This document shows, in pieces, positions 1 to 10,613 of a stretch of 64,000 bases of DNA (position 1 is its first letter; the number at the start of each line of letters is the position of its first letter). Origin of the DNA: Undaria pinnatifida. Its lineage: Eukaryota > Sar > Phaeophyceae > Laminariales > Alariaceae. The stretch spans positions 2,741,706 through 2,805,705 of the forward strand of contig JABAKD010000021.1 in the NCBI GenBank assembly GCA_012845835.1, in the 5' to 3' direction. A program made the position numbers and the translations under genes. Under the pieces are notes generated by a model. That model was not told where the DNA came from, did not search any database, and was given only the letters and a program-made list of their open reading frames with translations.

Positions 1-56
1 AACCCTCTTACTTATATCATACGCACGAAATACATGTATCAGATTATTACAAAAAA

Positions 57-206
57 TGAAATACACTCCAGAGGTGAGATCTAAGATTTCGTCGAAACTC
101 ACCTTTGCAAGGCTATGTGTGATACTCCAATCGCGCGTATTACGGGGTGTGTGTCCTCATCAAGGATACGGGTCGGCGAATCCCCTTAGAACTACAGCTG
201 AAATAC
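57..206 (+). repeat. Dispersed repeat R13, copy 1
   Basis: It shares GTGTGATACTCC, CGATCGCGCGTATTACGGG or close variants, and a TGTGTCCTCA block with 34641-34772 in the same orientation, at clearly more than 80 percent identity by eye. No terminal repeat was recognised. Confidence 0.75.
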
Positions 207-696
207 CACTCGCCGGGCATGTATGTTGCTTATGGACATTGTTTCTCTAAAAATCGGTAGGTACAACACTACCGCAGCCGCTCGGACACACCTCGTACAC
301 CTTAACCCCGATAGAGCCTCCAAACGCCTGCCTATACTATATCCAAGTAACTTGTCCCCAAAAACGGGTTTCCGGTTGACACGGTGTTAAGCCCGGGCCG
401 ATTTTCGTTTTGCCGACGCTGTATTCGTCGTTTAATTTTTACTGCTGTACCGTCTTTGAACTACTGCAGAAAATGATCTGATACTAATTCCAACAAAGAT
501 AGTTTTTTTTTAGTGACAAGCCGATTTTACGTACCTGGTCATATCATACTTTTCCAAAAGGCTTGAACCGGATGGGGCAATTCTGAGTTATTGTCTAGTA
601 CAAAGTATGGAAGTCGGGGAAATTGGTTTGGCCCGCGTGTGCTGCCTGTATTATGATAAGGAAAACATTAAAAACTGCTCAAAATACTGCCACCTT
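207..696. other. No feature recognised
   Basis: This AT-leaning sequence carries only short frames and short homopolymer runs. No repeat seen elsewhere in the window, no coding signal and no RNA gene were noticed. Confidence 0.5.
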
Positions 697-2077
697 AGGC
701 CATTTTTTACACAGTAGGATTTGTCAGTCGAAAACGACCTTTCGACTGAAGCTCAAATCGGGTTTTCTTACACAGTCGAAAAATGGTTTGTTCGACCCAA
801 CTTTTTTCGACCGAGTTTTCCGACTGGGTCTGCCAGGAAAAAAACTCAGTCGAATAAGTTTTGCACCTGTTTTTTGAACCCGTGGCATCGCTCATCCCAC
901 CACAAAACACACACCCACACGCCCACACACCCACACCAGGTACCAGAGAGCAGTGTCATACAACAGCGCCGACGCTGGCTTGGCTATCACTGCTGTTGCT
1001 TCTCGCCGCCAGTCAGCGTGGCGCACTCCTAGCTCCGCTCGCCAGCAGCGTGTATCACACGACGGCAGCAGCGCGCGGTATTGATGCCATTTTACCAACA
1101 ACGACTCGTGCACCTGCTGTAGCTTTGGCGTCTCTCGGCTGAGTGCAACGCCACGTACGTAGCTTTGGCGGCTTTCGGCTAAAGTCCATTGCCACCAACC
1201 CGCTTGGACGAAGGTTCGACGCGCGCGAAGCACGCGTTGCTCGCGAACAACGCGCGAACCACAGAGCTGCCAACCGATATTCGGCTGCCATGCAGCTGTG
1301 CTCCCTCGTAGTAAGGCCATTTCTTACACAGTCGGATTCCGCCGGTCGAAAACGGCCCTTTTCGACCGGACTTTTTTTCGACTGGATTCTTCTGGTCCTT
1401 CTTCTCATCGTCAGGCTTGTCGATTTTATAGCTTTGGTGCTCTTCCTAGAGGCGGTTGGTGCGAGGGAGTACTGCTGCATGGCAGCCGAATATCGGTCGG
1501 CAGCTTTGTGCTTCGCGCGCTTTCTCCGCGAGCAACGGCTCGACGAACCCTCGTCCCAGCGGGTTGGTGGCTTTGGGCTTAGCCGAATGCCGCCAAGGCT
1601 ACTTTCGTGGAGTTGCACTCAGCCGGGAGCCGCCAAAGCTACAGCAGGCGCAGCCGTTGTTGGCAGCATGGGATCGATACCGCGCGCTGCTGCCGTCGTG
1701 TGATACACGCTGCTGGCGAGCGGAACTAGGAGTGCGCCACGCTGACTTGCTGCGAGAAGCAATAAACAGCAGTCATAGCCAAGCCAGCGTCAGCGCTTGG
1801 ATGATACTGCTGTGTGGTACCTGGTATGGGTATATGGCCGTGTGGCCATGTGGGTGTGTGTTAGGTGGTGGGATGAGTGATGCGATCGGTTGAAAAAACA
1901 CGCGTAAAACTTTTTCGACTGAGTTTTTCGACTGGATCCGCCAGTCGGAATTCTCAATCGAAAAAAGATTAGTCGAAAAAGCCCTTTTTCGATTGTGTAC
2001 GTAAGAAAACCCGATTTGGGCTTCAGTCGAAAAAGGCCGTGTTCGACTGACAAATCCGACTGTATAAGAAATGGCCT
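697..2077. mobile_element. Foldback element with long inverted arms (R10)
   Basis: The left end AGGCCATTTTTTACACAG is the inverse of the right end CTGTATAAGAAATGGCCT. Inverted similarity continues inward for about 400 bases per arm, through TCGACTGAAGCYCAAATCGG, a CACACCCACAC/GTGTGGGTGTG block and CCGCTCGCCAGCAGCGTG. A second inverted pair lies inside (about 1143-1310 against 1455-1630). A third copy of the terminal sequence (GGCCATTTCTTACACAGTCG) sits in the centre near 1316. No transposase-like frame is present and no clear target duplication is seen. Confidence 0.82.
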
Positions 2078-3109
2078 CAGATCCAAACTCTAAAACCCCA
2101 ACCCCGACCCCGCCTCCACCCATAAAACTTTGTCCGGAATAAATCCGGCGTTTATTTTAGTCTATTCGGTCGACTAAAAGTAAAACCTGCAGCAAGATAC
2201 TCCACGATCTCCATACGATGTCCTATATAATGACCCAGACATTTCGCCAAGGCTACGAGGTGCATACTGCCGAGGCAGAGCACTGCACCACATGCTACGG
2301 GTATACTTGGGGAATAACTACTACTGTAGTGGTCCCACTACGAGTATAATGCCGGTATGCGCACTATATGATAGAGGGAAATACTCGCACTACAGCGGCA
2401 ACCGGCACTACTCCGCATGTGGCTATTCCCATGTGTGTCAAACGGTTGCAAAGGCACTATAGCGGGCAACCGGCACTACAGAGGGACGTAGTGATGTGCT
2501 CGGAATTAGTGTACCAGGTGTGTATGACTATTTGTTTCAGTACAGCAATGCTGTATGCGATAGTAGTCGCACGTAGAAGTGCCGTTCGCATGTGTGAGGG
2601 CTGCCACCAAGACACAACTCTGACGGTTGCTGCTGCTGCAGATTGCCCATAACTACAAGCGAACCTTCAGCCAACATTCAACACGCCCACACGTACGGGG
2701 ACACACCTGGAGTTGACATGTCAGAGGTAATAATACGCCCAACCTCCTCCTCGAGCGAATGATCCCGCTACCTTGCCTAGGCGAGAGCCATGAGTTCAAG
2801 CTCGGCAACGGTGGCGCGGGAACAAACGCGCCCACTCCACAGAGCAATGCAGACGAAGCAAACTCCATATCTCGCTGGCAGCACGCAGCAGTACGTCAGT
2901 ACAGCAGCAGCACAGTCAGCCTGATGTACGCAGCAGCAGGCAGAAAAACAGCAAAAAGAGAAAAATGGGAGATGCAGGTTTCCAAATACCAGAAGGCGTT
3001 CATATTCAGGGCGTGCTAAACAAAACCAAGAAAAAACCGCCGCACATGGGACGCGCTGGACTTTGCGAGGTCTGGCGATCACCCCAATGCTTGGAATTAA
3101 AGGTGCAGG
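2078..3109. other. Upstream region of the kinase gene
   Basis: It contains R12-type sequence (about 2360-2490: AACCGGCACTAC, CACTATAGCGGGCAACCGGC) and a CAGCAG-rich stretch (about 2880-2945). No TATA box or other promoter element could be singled out. An in-frame TAA at 3098 separates it from the coding start. Confidence 0.45.
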
Positions 3110-3222
3110 ATGGATGTGCACGCAGCTGCCTTGAATGGAGATGTGGACGAAGTGCGACGCTATGTCGCCGGTGCGGGCAACCCCAATCTGCTCAACGAAC
3201 AGGGGATCACGCCACTGCACAG
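3110..3222 (+). CDS. Exon 1: start codon and first ankyrin repeat
   Basis: The exon begins MDVHAAALNGDVDEVRRY and ends GITPLH plus two bases, at donor AG|GTAACC. This is the classic ankyrin pattern (AAxxGxxxxVxxLxxxGAxxN, then GxTPLH). An in-frame TAA lies 12 bases before the ATG, so this is the first usable start in an unspliced leader. The two leftover bases (AG) join the T that opens exon 2, giving Ser. An upstream untranslated exon cannot be excluded, because a possible acceptor (GTGCAG) sits just before the ATG. Confidence 0.85.
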
Positions 3223-3599
3223 GTAACCTGTACGCTTGTCTCGACGTCATCGTCGAACATGCCCAACGAACTCGTTTGATACCTCTCGGACGTGCGGGAG
3301 GCAAACGCAGTTGATTTAATGAGTGCGTTGCTGCGCTTCAGTCATGGCACTGCCCGGACTAGCCTCAGTCAAGGCACGGGGGATCCTACTACAACCACAG
3401 CAGCAGCAGCACCAGCCGCCGCAGTAGTGAGCGAACAGCAGGCCAGTTTCGTTTTAGTTTTGCGTGCCACGAACAACGTGTTTCCGAGCATACATCACAT
3501 TTGCTACCCAGCATGTTTTCATGCAGCACATTTTAGCACACAGTGCACATACAATTGCATGAACAACACTGCTTGCAGCCGACGAACGCGTACACGTGA

Positions 3600-4080
3600 T
3601 CCCATCCTGCATGTGTTGACCCCACCGGTGGGTATAGAAAGCAATACCCTCAAGCCGACCTACTCAACGCGTTGCGGACGCGGCAGTTTATACGATACCT
3701 CGCGCCCCCGGAACATCCCAACAATGGGGATCGTTGGCGTAGTAAAGTATTCTGTAGGTGGTCCCTATGGCAGTCTCTCCATAACTCCGGTTGCCCGCTA
3801 TGGCGCCTGTGAAATCGCGAAGCACACAGATTACAACAACCAGCAACGGCAGTATGCGAAGTAGTGCCGGTTGCCGCTATATGGTGCCGGTATCTCCGGC
3901 TGGCACATGCCGGCGCTGCTGTAGAGGGAGCGCTGACCACGCTATCGTACCGAATCGCAAAACAACACTATTTTTCCTTGCAGCACATCACCATCAACAT
4001 AGCATGGAGTACATTTTTTGCATGCACGGCACACTTGCCAACGCGTACGCGCGTGGTCGCGCGCGGCATAGGTTGACCTC
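3600..4080. repeat. R12 repeats (GTGCCGGTTGCC family)
   Basis: Blocks of GTGCCGGTTGCCGCTATAT, CTGGCACATGCCGGCG and GGTTGCCCGCTATGGCGCC recur here and again at 4490-4640, 50690-50815 and 51395-51425, in changing order. The element boundaries are not clear. Confidence 0.6.
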
Positions 4081-4204
4081 ATGAGTGCGTGGCAAGAAAT
4101 CGCCTTATTTTTTTTACCTATCCATCATGTTGCGGGTGCGCGACAGCTACTACACTCTCATACCGGCACCTGGTAAAAGAGGGAAAACATCCATGCGGGG
4201 ATGG

Positions 4205-4418
4205 TTGCACAGTCAGAGGTTGTCATTTTTTTGCTCATCCCATCTACTTTTTCCGCGTTTGTTATTTCTCCTTCCCCCTCACTTAGATGTAACTCAGACC
4301 CGGGGTCGCTAAGTAGGCTCTTCTCCCCCCTCCCCACTACGGTATACACGCGCCTCCGTTTTTTTTTTCGCGAGAAGAATAATTCAGCCCATTCTTCCCT
4401 CGTCGACTCGCGTTAAAC
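4205..4418 (-). repeat. R5 element copy
   Basis: Read on the minus strand it begins CGCGAGTCGACGAGGGAAG. It contains the C-rich block opposite GGGGAGGGGGGAGAAGAG and TAACTCAGACCCGGGGTCGC. The same layout occurs at 6170-6432, 12022-12205, 24253-24400 and 35478-35690. Confidence 0.65.
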
Positions 4419-4682
4419 TGTCTGTGCTTACGCCCGCGCTCTTAACCGCTCTTGCGGCAAAGTTTTTGCCTTTAGAAAATAAAAACCCGCGATGGTGCCG
4501 GTTAAATAGTGCCCCTGCTCTCTAGGGTGCCCCCGGTGAAATCGCTTGGCACACCTGGAACTCTCCATGGTACTATAACCCTACTCCTAATGGTGCCGTG
4601 CTCTGAATAGTGCCGGTATAACGGGCTCGCCCATTACGGCATGATTTAGGCACCCCTCACTGTATACCGGTACCTGGCAGTA

Positions 4683-4961
4683 GACGCGTGCTACGATAGA
4701 GGTGAACCGCTTTTTTTTCTTAATACTACCCCTCAATTTGGGAGCTTCTCAAGACCTGTCCATACCAAAAACTGATTTGGAGAAAACAAAAACTGCTATC
4801 ATCACCGGATGAACATATCCCATGGCCTAGAGGTACACAACGGGAATCACGAACAAAAAAATGGTCGATTTTTTCCGATGATTTTGGGTTAAGGTGCCCC
4901 GTCATGATTCAGAAAACAAAAAAGCCAAAAAACGGTATACCTCTCTACCGTAGCATGCTTC
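4683..4961 (+). mobile_element. R1 MITE, full copy
   Basis: It starts GACGCGTGCTACGATAGAGG and ends with the inverse, CTCTCTACCGTAGCATGC. The interior has GGGAGCTTCTCAAGACCTG and CGATGATTTTGGGTTAAGG, as in the other copies. Confidence 0.85.
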
Positions 4962-5080
4962 AGCGCAAGAATGCTACATACCCGATACTGAGCAAGGCTA
5001 CGGCAGGGGGATCACGGTTTGGGCCTTTTTTCGGTGTGGCTCGGGGATCACTCGCGGGAGTGACTCCCCTATTCCTTTTT

Positions 5081-5381
5081 TACGCGTGCTACGATAGGAG
5101 GTATACCATGTTTTGCCCTTTTTTTGTCTACTGAATGACCGAGCTCCTTAATCCCAACTCGTCGGCAATGGACCACCTTTTTTTTTTTTTTTTTGCGTGA
5201 TTCTTTCGTTGTATACCTGGACGCCATAGGATTTTTTCATCCGGTGTAGCAGTTTTGTTTTTCTTGAAAAATATGATTGTGGGGTTAAGACGGACATGTC
5301 TTGACCTCCTCCTAAAGCGAGAAAGCGAGGAGCCTCAGAAAAAAAAATGTGGCGAGAACCTCAATCGTAGCAGCACGCGTC
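5081..5381 (-). mobile_element. R1 MITE, full copy
   Basis: It begins ACGCGTGCTACGATAGGAGG and ends ATCGTAGCAGCACGCGTC, in reversed orientation relative to the copy at 4683. It contains a T run and a slightly expanded right half. Confidence 0.8.
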
Positions 5382-5639
5382 TTTGCTGTGCGTGTTATGC
5401 TTTTTTCGTGCTGTTTTAATTTTGCGAGATACGAACCTGTAATGGAATCGTTAGCCTATGCAGCGCCAACAAAGATGTCCCCTCGCGAGTGAACCCTCCT
5501 GTTCCCTTGCGGCCTTAAGCTTTCCCGCTTTCTTTTTTTTACTTTATTTTTCGACACAAATTCGCAACGTGGAATGGTAAGCCCACCCTTCACCAAAACA
5601 ATCGCCTACAGCAAAATTTAGTCCTTGTGGTACAGAGTC

Positions 5640-5805
5640 ACTCTTGCGAATGGCTCGTTGTGTACCCTAGAGCCCATACGATTTTTCATCCGGTGAGCCG
5701 TTCGTTTTTTTTTGCTCTGTATCAGGTTTTTGGTAGAGATGTCTTAAGCTCCCAAATTGAGGAATCCCAGAAAAAAAATGGCGCACCTCTATCGTTCCAC
5801 GCGTC
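5640..5805 (-). mobile_element. R1 MITE, 5'-truncated
   Basis: Only one half is kept, from TTGTGTACCCTAGAGCCC to CACCTCTATCGTTCCACG. The opposite terminal repeat is missing. Confidence 0.75.
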
Positions 5806-6169
5806 CGACTAGCACGCGCGGCTCTGGGCGTCACAAGATATGAAAAATCTGATTCGACCAAAACCCATATAGAACCGAAAGGATAAGCCCACACTACAGC
5901 ACCCCCTCCAAAAAAAAACACGGTCCGAGTAAGGCGATATCCCGATACAAGGCGGTCCAAAATCGCATGGCGGGAACACTGAGGAATTGTACGCATATAA
6001 TTGCCTGGAACGAATAAGGCGGCTTCCCTCTATAAGGCCGTTGTGTGGCTCTCGCACACCACCGCCTTACCGTGGGACCCCTATATTGTGCTGTTGTTCC
6101 TACAAGCTATGTCCCCGAAAGCATAGCGTGTGCAGTTCTGAAGTGGTTATTTTTATGTTTTTTCTTACA

Positions 6170-6432
6170 ATGTGGACGCTCTTAGACCGGATTTTCCCGC
6201 CGCATCTATTTTGTCGCACAGCGTCCCGCCGCTCCTGTGACCCACTCTTGTATTTTTCGCTCGTCCCCCTTCTGTTATCTTCGCACTTTTGTATTTCACC
6301 TTCTCCCCCCCGCAACGTAATTAAGACCCGCAGTCACTAAGCAAGCTCTTCTCCCCCCTCCTCGCTACGGTACGCGGCTTCGTTTTTATCGCAAGAAGGC
6401 TTCAGCGCTTTTATCCCTTGTCGACTCGCGTC
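6170..6432 (-). repeat. R5 element copy
   Basis: TCTTCTCCCCCCTCCTCGCT, then ACGGTACGCGGCTTCG and TTGTCGACTCGCG, follows the copy at 4205 step by step. The rest of intron 1 up to exon 2 holds an R11 copy (6632-6760) and no other recognised feature. Confidence 0.65.
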
Positions 6433-6631
6433 AATTATGCCTAACCCACGCTTAGGACCGGGGCGGGGGTGATCCGCGTGCTCGCATAAATTAGCAGCGG
6501 GAGGTGACCACCGGCCCCAGAACTCCTCATGTCGTCTCCCTCCAACATGGAAATTAACATATGTCTTGGATTAGTGTGAGTTCTACTTATATTTCAACAC
6601 CCTCCCTTGTTTTTTCTCGCACACATCTACT

Positions 6632-6760
6632 TTCCAGCTTCTGGACAAGCCATGGTCACAGGTGTCGTCCCTTCTCTCCCCCGGTTCTTGCCTTCAATTT
6701 TTATCGCGCATAGAATTTCAGCAAATCCCACTCCTCGAGTGTTGCCAACTTCTCCCTACA
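6632..6760 (+). repeat. R11 repeat copy
   Basis: CTTCTGGACAAGCCATGGTC, then ACAGGTGTCGTCCC, recurs at 42588 (+), about 51040-51100 (-) and partly at 56628 (+). The following TTTTTATCGCGCATAG block is shared with the 42588 copy. Confidence 0.7.
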
Positions 6761-7023
6761 CCACTCTGTTCGAAAATATAAGCAACAACTTTCTTCAATA
6801 TTTAGTGTCCAAAGGTTGCTCGCATTTTACGGAAAGAGCTGTGTATTATTGCCTCTCTTGATTGGAAAATTTACGTAAAGCAACACCTGTCAAAATATGA
6901 CGTTGCTGACATGCCACCAACGAACCAACTGTAGACCCTGGCCAACTAAAACAACTATTTGGCGACTTATATCCTAGTCAGCCGACTTACACCCCCTAGC
7001 ATCATCATACATTCCGTGTGCAG

Positions 7024-7194
7024 TGCCGCCGTTCAAGGCTGGGCCGATGTCATCCGCGTGCTTGTGGCAGCGGGAGGAGATACCGACCTGAAGGTGTGCC
7101 ACGGAAAGGAAGGGGCGAGCCACGACGCGTCTCCTTTGCTGCTGGCGGTTCTCGGTGGCCACCTGGAAGCAGCGCAAGTACTTTTGGAATCCGG
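7024..7194 (+). CDS. Exon 2: ankyrin repeats 2 and 3
   Basis: The acceptor is GTGTGCAG and the donor GG|GTGAGA. The exon encodes residues 38-94: a repeat reading SAAVQGWADVIRVLVAAGGD, a short insertion around residues 61-73 (VCHGKEGASHDA), then a third repeat SPLLLAVLGGHLEAAQVLLE. Entry phase 2 and exit phase 2 match exons 1 and 3 exactly. The insertion between repeats 2 and 3 is longer than the usual beta-hairpin loop. Confidence 0.88.
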
Positions 7195-7835
7195 GTGAGA
7201 TGTGCGCATGCTACCACTCCGACAGCAGTTATGTTAGACTTAGTGCCTAAAATTAATAGATGCGTTGGAAAGGAATGAGTAGATAAAATGAGAAGATGTG
7301 GGGGAAAATAGGAGGGAAAATGGGTTGGCAGCAGAAAGTAATAGAGATACTGCCTATTTAAGGAAGGATAATCGATTTACATGGGAACGGCATCCCTACG
7401 TCATATTGTCCGAGGGAAAAAAAAACATTACTTGATACAGGCTCGATATGAATGATGCTTGAAAACCGTGCGAAACTTCCGAGATTTTTCACTGAGGGGA
7501 TGCCAAGTAAACGTCCCCGGGGGTCAGCCAAATGGGTGTATCAAACATTTCATGTATCTTCGTGGTGATGAGATTATAGACGAGCGTTAGGCTTAAGGTA
7601 GCAGTACCGCGTGTCCTCGATTCACTATCGAGTTGATGTTCATTGTTTTCATCGTACCGAGCTCTTGTTTACTGCAGGACTGGTGGATGTTTTGGCAGGC
7701 CTGGGTTGCTCTCGGATAATGTTTGGTTGGCGTCATTCGTTCCCTCGCTGCACCTGGGTCCCATAGTTTCCTCCTCGAATCGCCTTCGATACTTCCTATC
7801 GCGGCCGATCGATTATACGCTTTGATTTTCCCCAC

Positions 7836-7945
7836 GGCTGAAATAGGCGCAAAAAGCGGCAAAGGCCTGGCTTCCATGCACGATTATTATCTTGAGAGCC
7901 TAACGCGGCCATGGTACGGCCGCTGTTCAGCTTGTGCCAAGAGGG
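7836..7945 (+). pseudogene. Decayed copy A of ankyrin exon 3
   Basis: The translation AEIGAKSGKGLASMHDYY aligns with AEVGAKNSKGLTPLHVSC of exon 3. The bases at the expected acceptor are CG instead of AG. After the first 18 codons the ankyrin helices are unrecognisable, although TAACGCGGCCATGG still matches. It lies 208 bp before copy B. Confidence 0.8.
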
Positions 7946-8043
7946 CCTGTGATATGTTTTATAGAATTTCCACTTTTGCGTCGCACCCAAGGACTTGCTT
8001 GCGCGATCGACTCAAACTACGGTGTGCTCCGCTCGTAATATAG

Positions 8044-8170
8044 GGCCGAGGTAGTATCATGGACGCGAAGAAACAGCAAGGGCTTGACCCCCTCCGCACG
8101 TTTCAGGAACCATGCCAAAAACGCCGCTGTGTTGTACGGCGGCATGGGTGCGGCTGCTGCAAAAGGTGTG
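8044..8170 (+). pseudogene. Decayed copy B of ankyrin exon 3
   Basis: It begins GGCCGAGG at the same point as exon 3. It keeps CAGCAAGGGCTTGACCCC and CATGGGTGCGGCTGCTGC, but the reading frame is broken between these blocks by small length changes. It lies 219 bp before the intact exon 3. Confidence 0.8.
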
Positions 8171-8262
8171 CCAGCGTGTTTTTTTGTTTGTTTGTTTGTT
8201 TTTCAAGGCGTTCCCACGTCGCGTCGTCTTCCCCCGGGAATCGTTTGCTGTGCTTTGACCAG

Positions 8263-8414
8263 GGCCGAGGTGGGCGCCAAGAACAGCAAGGGACTGACCC
8301 CTCTTCACGTGTCCTGCCTGAAGCCTAATGCGGCCATGGCGCGGCTGCTGCTCCTGTGGGGGGCCGACGCAAACGCGAGGGATAAGAAGAAGCGGACACC
8401 GGAGCGTGTCATAG
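8263..8414 (+). CDS. Exon 3: ankyrin repeat 4 (intact copy of a triplicated exon)
   Basis: The acceptor is TTTGACCAG and the donor ATAG|GTGATT. Residues 95-145 read GAEVGAKNSKGLTPLHVSC, then a helix pair ending in LLLLWGADANARDKKKRTPE. This closes the ankyrin block with the typical TPxxV capping sequence. Two damaged versions of the same exon lie just upstream, near 7836 and 8044. Only this third copy keeps acceptor, donor and frame together. Confidence 0.9.
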
Positions 8415-8837
8415 GTGATTGGTTTTGGTGCTTTGAACGATGCAGGCACACGCTACGGTATACGCATGCACCATTGTTGTTTTTTGGAAAGGGGACGCAT
8501 GTTATGACAGAGGCGGCGGTTGTTTTTTGGCTGATTTTTGTTTCTGGAACGTCGGGGCTCCTTAGCCCAAAAATCGTCGGAATTTCGCTCATTTTGTTTT
8601 TGCCAACAAAACGTGTTTCGTTGCACACATATATATATATCCCTACAGACTAGATGGGATTGTTGTATCGCGGGGCAATTTTGATCTTCTCAAAAACAAC
8701 ATTTTGCCGCAGATGGAAAAAAAATGCATAGCTCCTCAAGGTCTTAGGAGCCTCAGAAAGAGCCTGAAAAAGGTACACCTCTCCACCGCAGCTCTCGTCA
8801 AGGCTCCCTCCTCCTCAATCCAGGAGCGCTCCACATA

Positions 8838-9205
8838 CCTCGCCCCGCAAAACATTTTTTTGAGTAGAAAGAGTCATTCCACGGAAGGGGTTTCACCGTT
8901 TTAGCCAAAAAAAGGTATACCCTCTGTCCGAGATTGAGATCCTCGAGCGAGGAACTACCGGTTAGTCATTAGTCAAGTAATTTCACGAGTACGTATTGAT
9001 TTAAGGCTCAGTGTTATGGTATCCCTCGCCCCGCAAAAACATTTTTTTGAGTAGAAAGATTCATTCCACGGAAGGGGTTGCACCGTTTTAGCCAAAAAAA
9101 GGTATACTCTCTGTCCGAGATTGAGATCCTCGAGTGAGGAACTACCGGTTAGTCATTAGTCAAGTAATATCACGAGTACGTATTGATTTAGTGCTATGGT
9201 ATTGG
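8838..9205 (+). repeat. Direct tandem repeat, 186-bp unit, two copies
   Basis: CCTCGCCCCGC begins at 8838 and again at 9024. The intervening bases, including the R2 end GAGTCATTCCACGGAAGGGG and CTACCGGTTAGTCATTAGTC, are nearly identical. It is a recent-looking duplication at the left end of a long R2 element. Confidence 0.88.
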
Positions 9206-9651
9206 TCTGGGAGCCTAACAAGGTCTAAGATGTGGGATTAGGACTGGATATAAAAGGGTTTCACATGCCGTTGAGGGCATGCGCGTAGCAGAAAAAGGGG
9301 GATGATGCGATTGCCTCGCAGAATTGCACGCTACTCAGTTCGTCCGCAGTGGCGTGCGTGGAGCTAACAGCAGTGGCCTGTGTGGAACTAATACAAGAAG
9401 AGCTTATCTAGTACAAGTGAGTGATCAACGTGGAACCTGCCTAGTAGAGAAATCTGCAAAGGGTGGCCTGTGTCTGTGGAACAGCCCCTTATTCTTATTT
9501 ACAAAGCGTCGTCGGCAGGACAGCCTTGAAGCTTGGTCGGGATGTGCGAGCGAATGCCTTTGAAAGAGTTTTTCGGGTGAGACAATGAGCTCCTCCTCCT
9601 GTGAGGGGCTCAGGGACTTCCTGCTGCTGCGAATCTACTGTGGGATGGCTC
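8871..9651 (+). mobile_element. R2 element, long form
   Basis: It runs from terminal GAGTCATTCCACGG to terminal CTACTGTGGGATGGCTC. Unlike most R2 copies it keeps an interior of about 340 bp (GGGAGCCTAACAAGGTCTAA to CAGCCCCTTATTC) that is shared with the long copy at 23104. Short reading frames inside look non-coding. Confidence 0.75.
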
Positions 9652-10613
9652 AAAACTGAAAGTGAAAAAAAAAAGCCGACGAACCAAACCCGTGACCTAG
9701 CTAAGTTTGCACAAAAAAAAACGTTTCATTTTGAAGAGGCAGACTCTGACGTTGTCCGACGATTTTTGAGCAAAGGAACCCCGTCATTTAGAAAAAAGAA
9801 AAAAATCACCGAAAAAAGTGTTACCGCTATGGTAGCACTCGTTTGCAGCACAGCACGAAACACCTAAAAAAAAACAGAAATGCTGACTCAGGTTGGGTTT
9901 CGTGTTTGGGAAGGCTTGCGGTCTACACTAGCTTTCGCATTAAAAACGCCCCCCCGATTTCTGTTTTTCGTGCAAAGCTCGACCTGACTCTCTTGGGTTT
10001 AGAGAGTGGCTGTTTTCCTTGATAAATGTGCCGTACTGTGTGCGAGTTTGTAAATGGAGATGCGCTGTACGGTAGAGGCGCACCCGTTTTTCCTGAGTCA
10101 TTCTTAACCCTATGGAAACGGCCAAACAATATAAAATCACGAATCGAGGTTAAATAATAACAAATGAATACGATTGGCTAAGAGCCTGCTGCGTACCCCG
10201 AAGCTGGTACCTGGGCGCAGGGAGTGCCTCCGTATGCTTTTTTCAAGGTAGAGGTCCCATTTTTCGGGAAATGGGACATCTTACTTGTATTTAGTGCACC
10301 TAAGTTCGCCAAGGAGCCAATAAGTGGCTTTTCTTTGACGGGACACTATATGTCCCATTTTTCGGCTAAGTATCCATTGGGGTTAAGGATCTTAAGCAAT
10401 GGCTCCAACAAAAGCTAACGTCGCCAATTCTTTTTTTTTTTGCCAGGAATTTTCGGCGCCCAAAAAGCTTGCCGCAACAGCTCCTGTTGTTAATTTTTTT
10501 TAGTAGTAGTAACATAAGTATTGCACCGTCAGACAATGTGCAGCATGAGTGCTGATATGTGCACTAAAAAACCAGCTTGTTTTGTCCCCGTGCAACGACT
10601 CTTTTGTTGCAAG
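9652..10613. other. Intron 3 remainder, nothing recognised
   Basis: This A-rich sequence has a short inverted TGGGACATxTTAC / ATGTCCCATTTTTCGG pair near 10255-10370 and T runs. No dispersed family or coding block was recognised. Confidence 0.4.
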
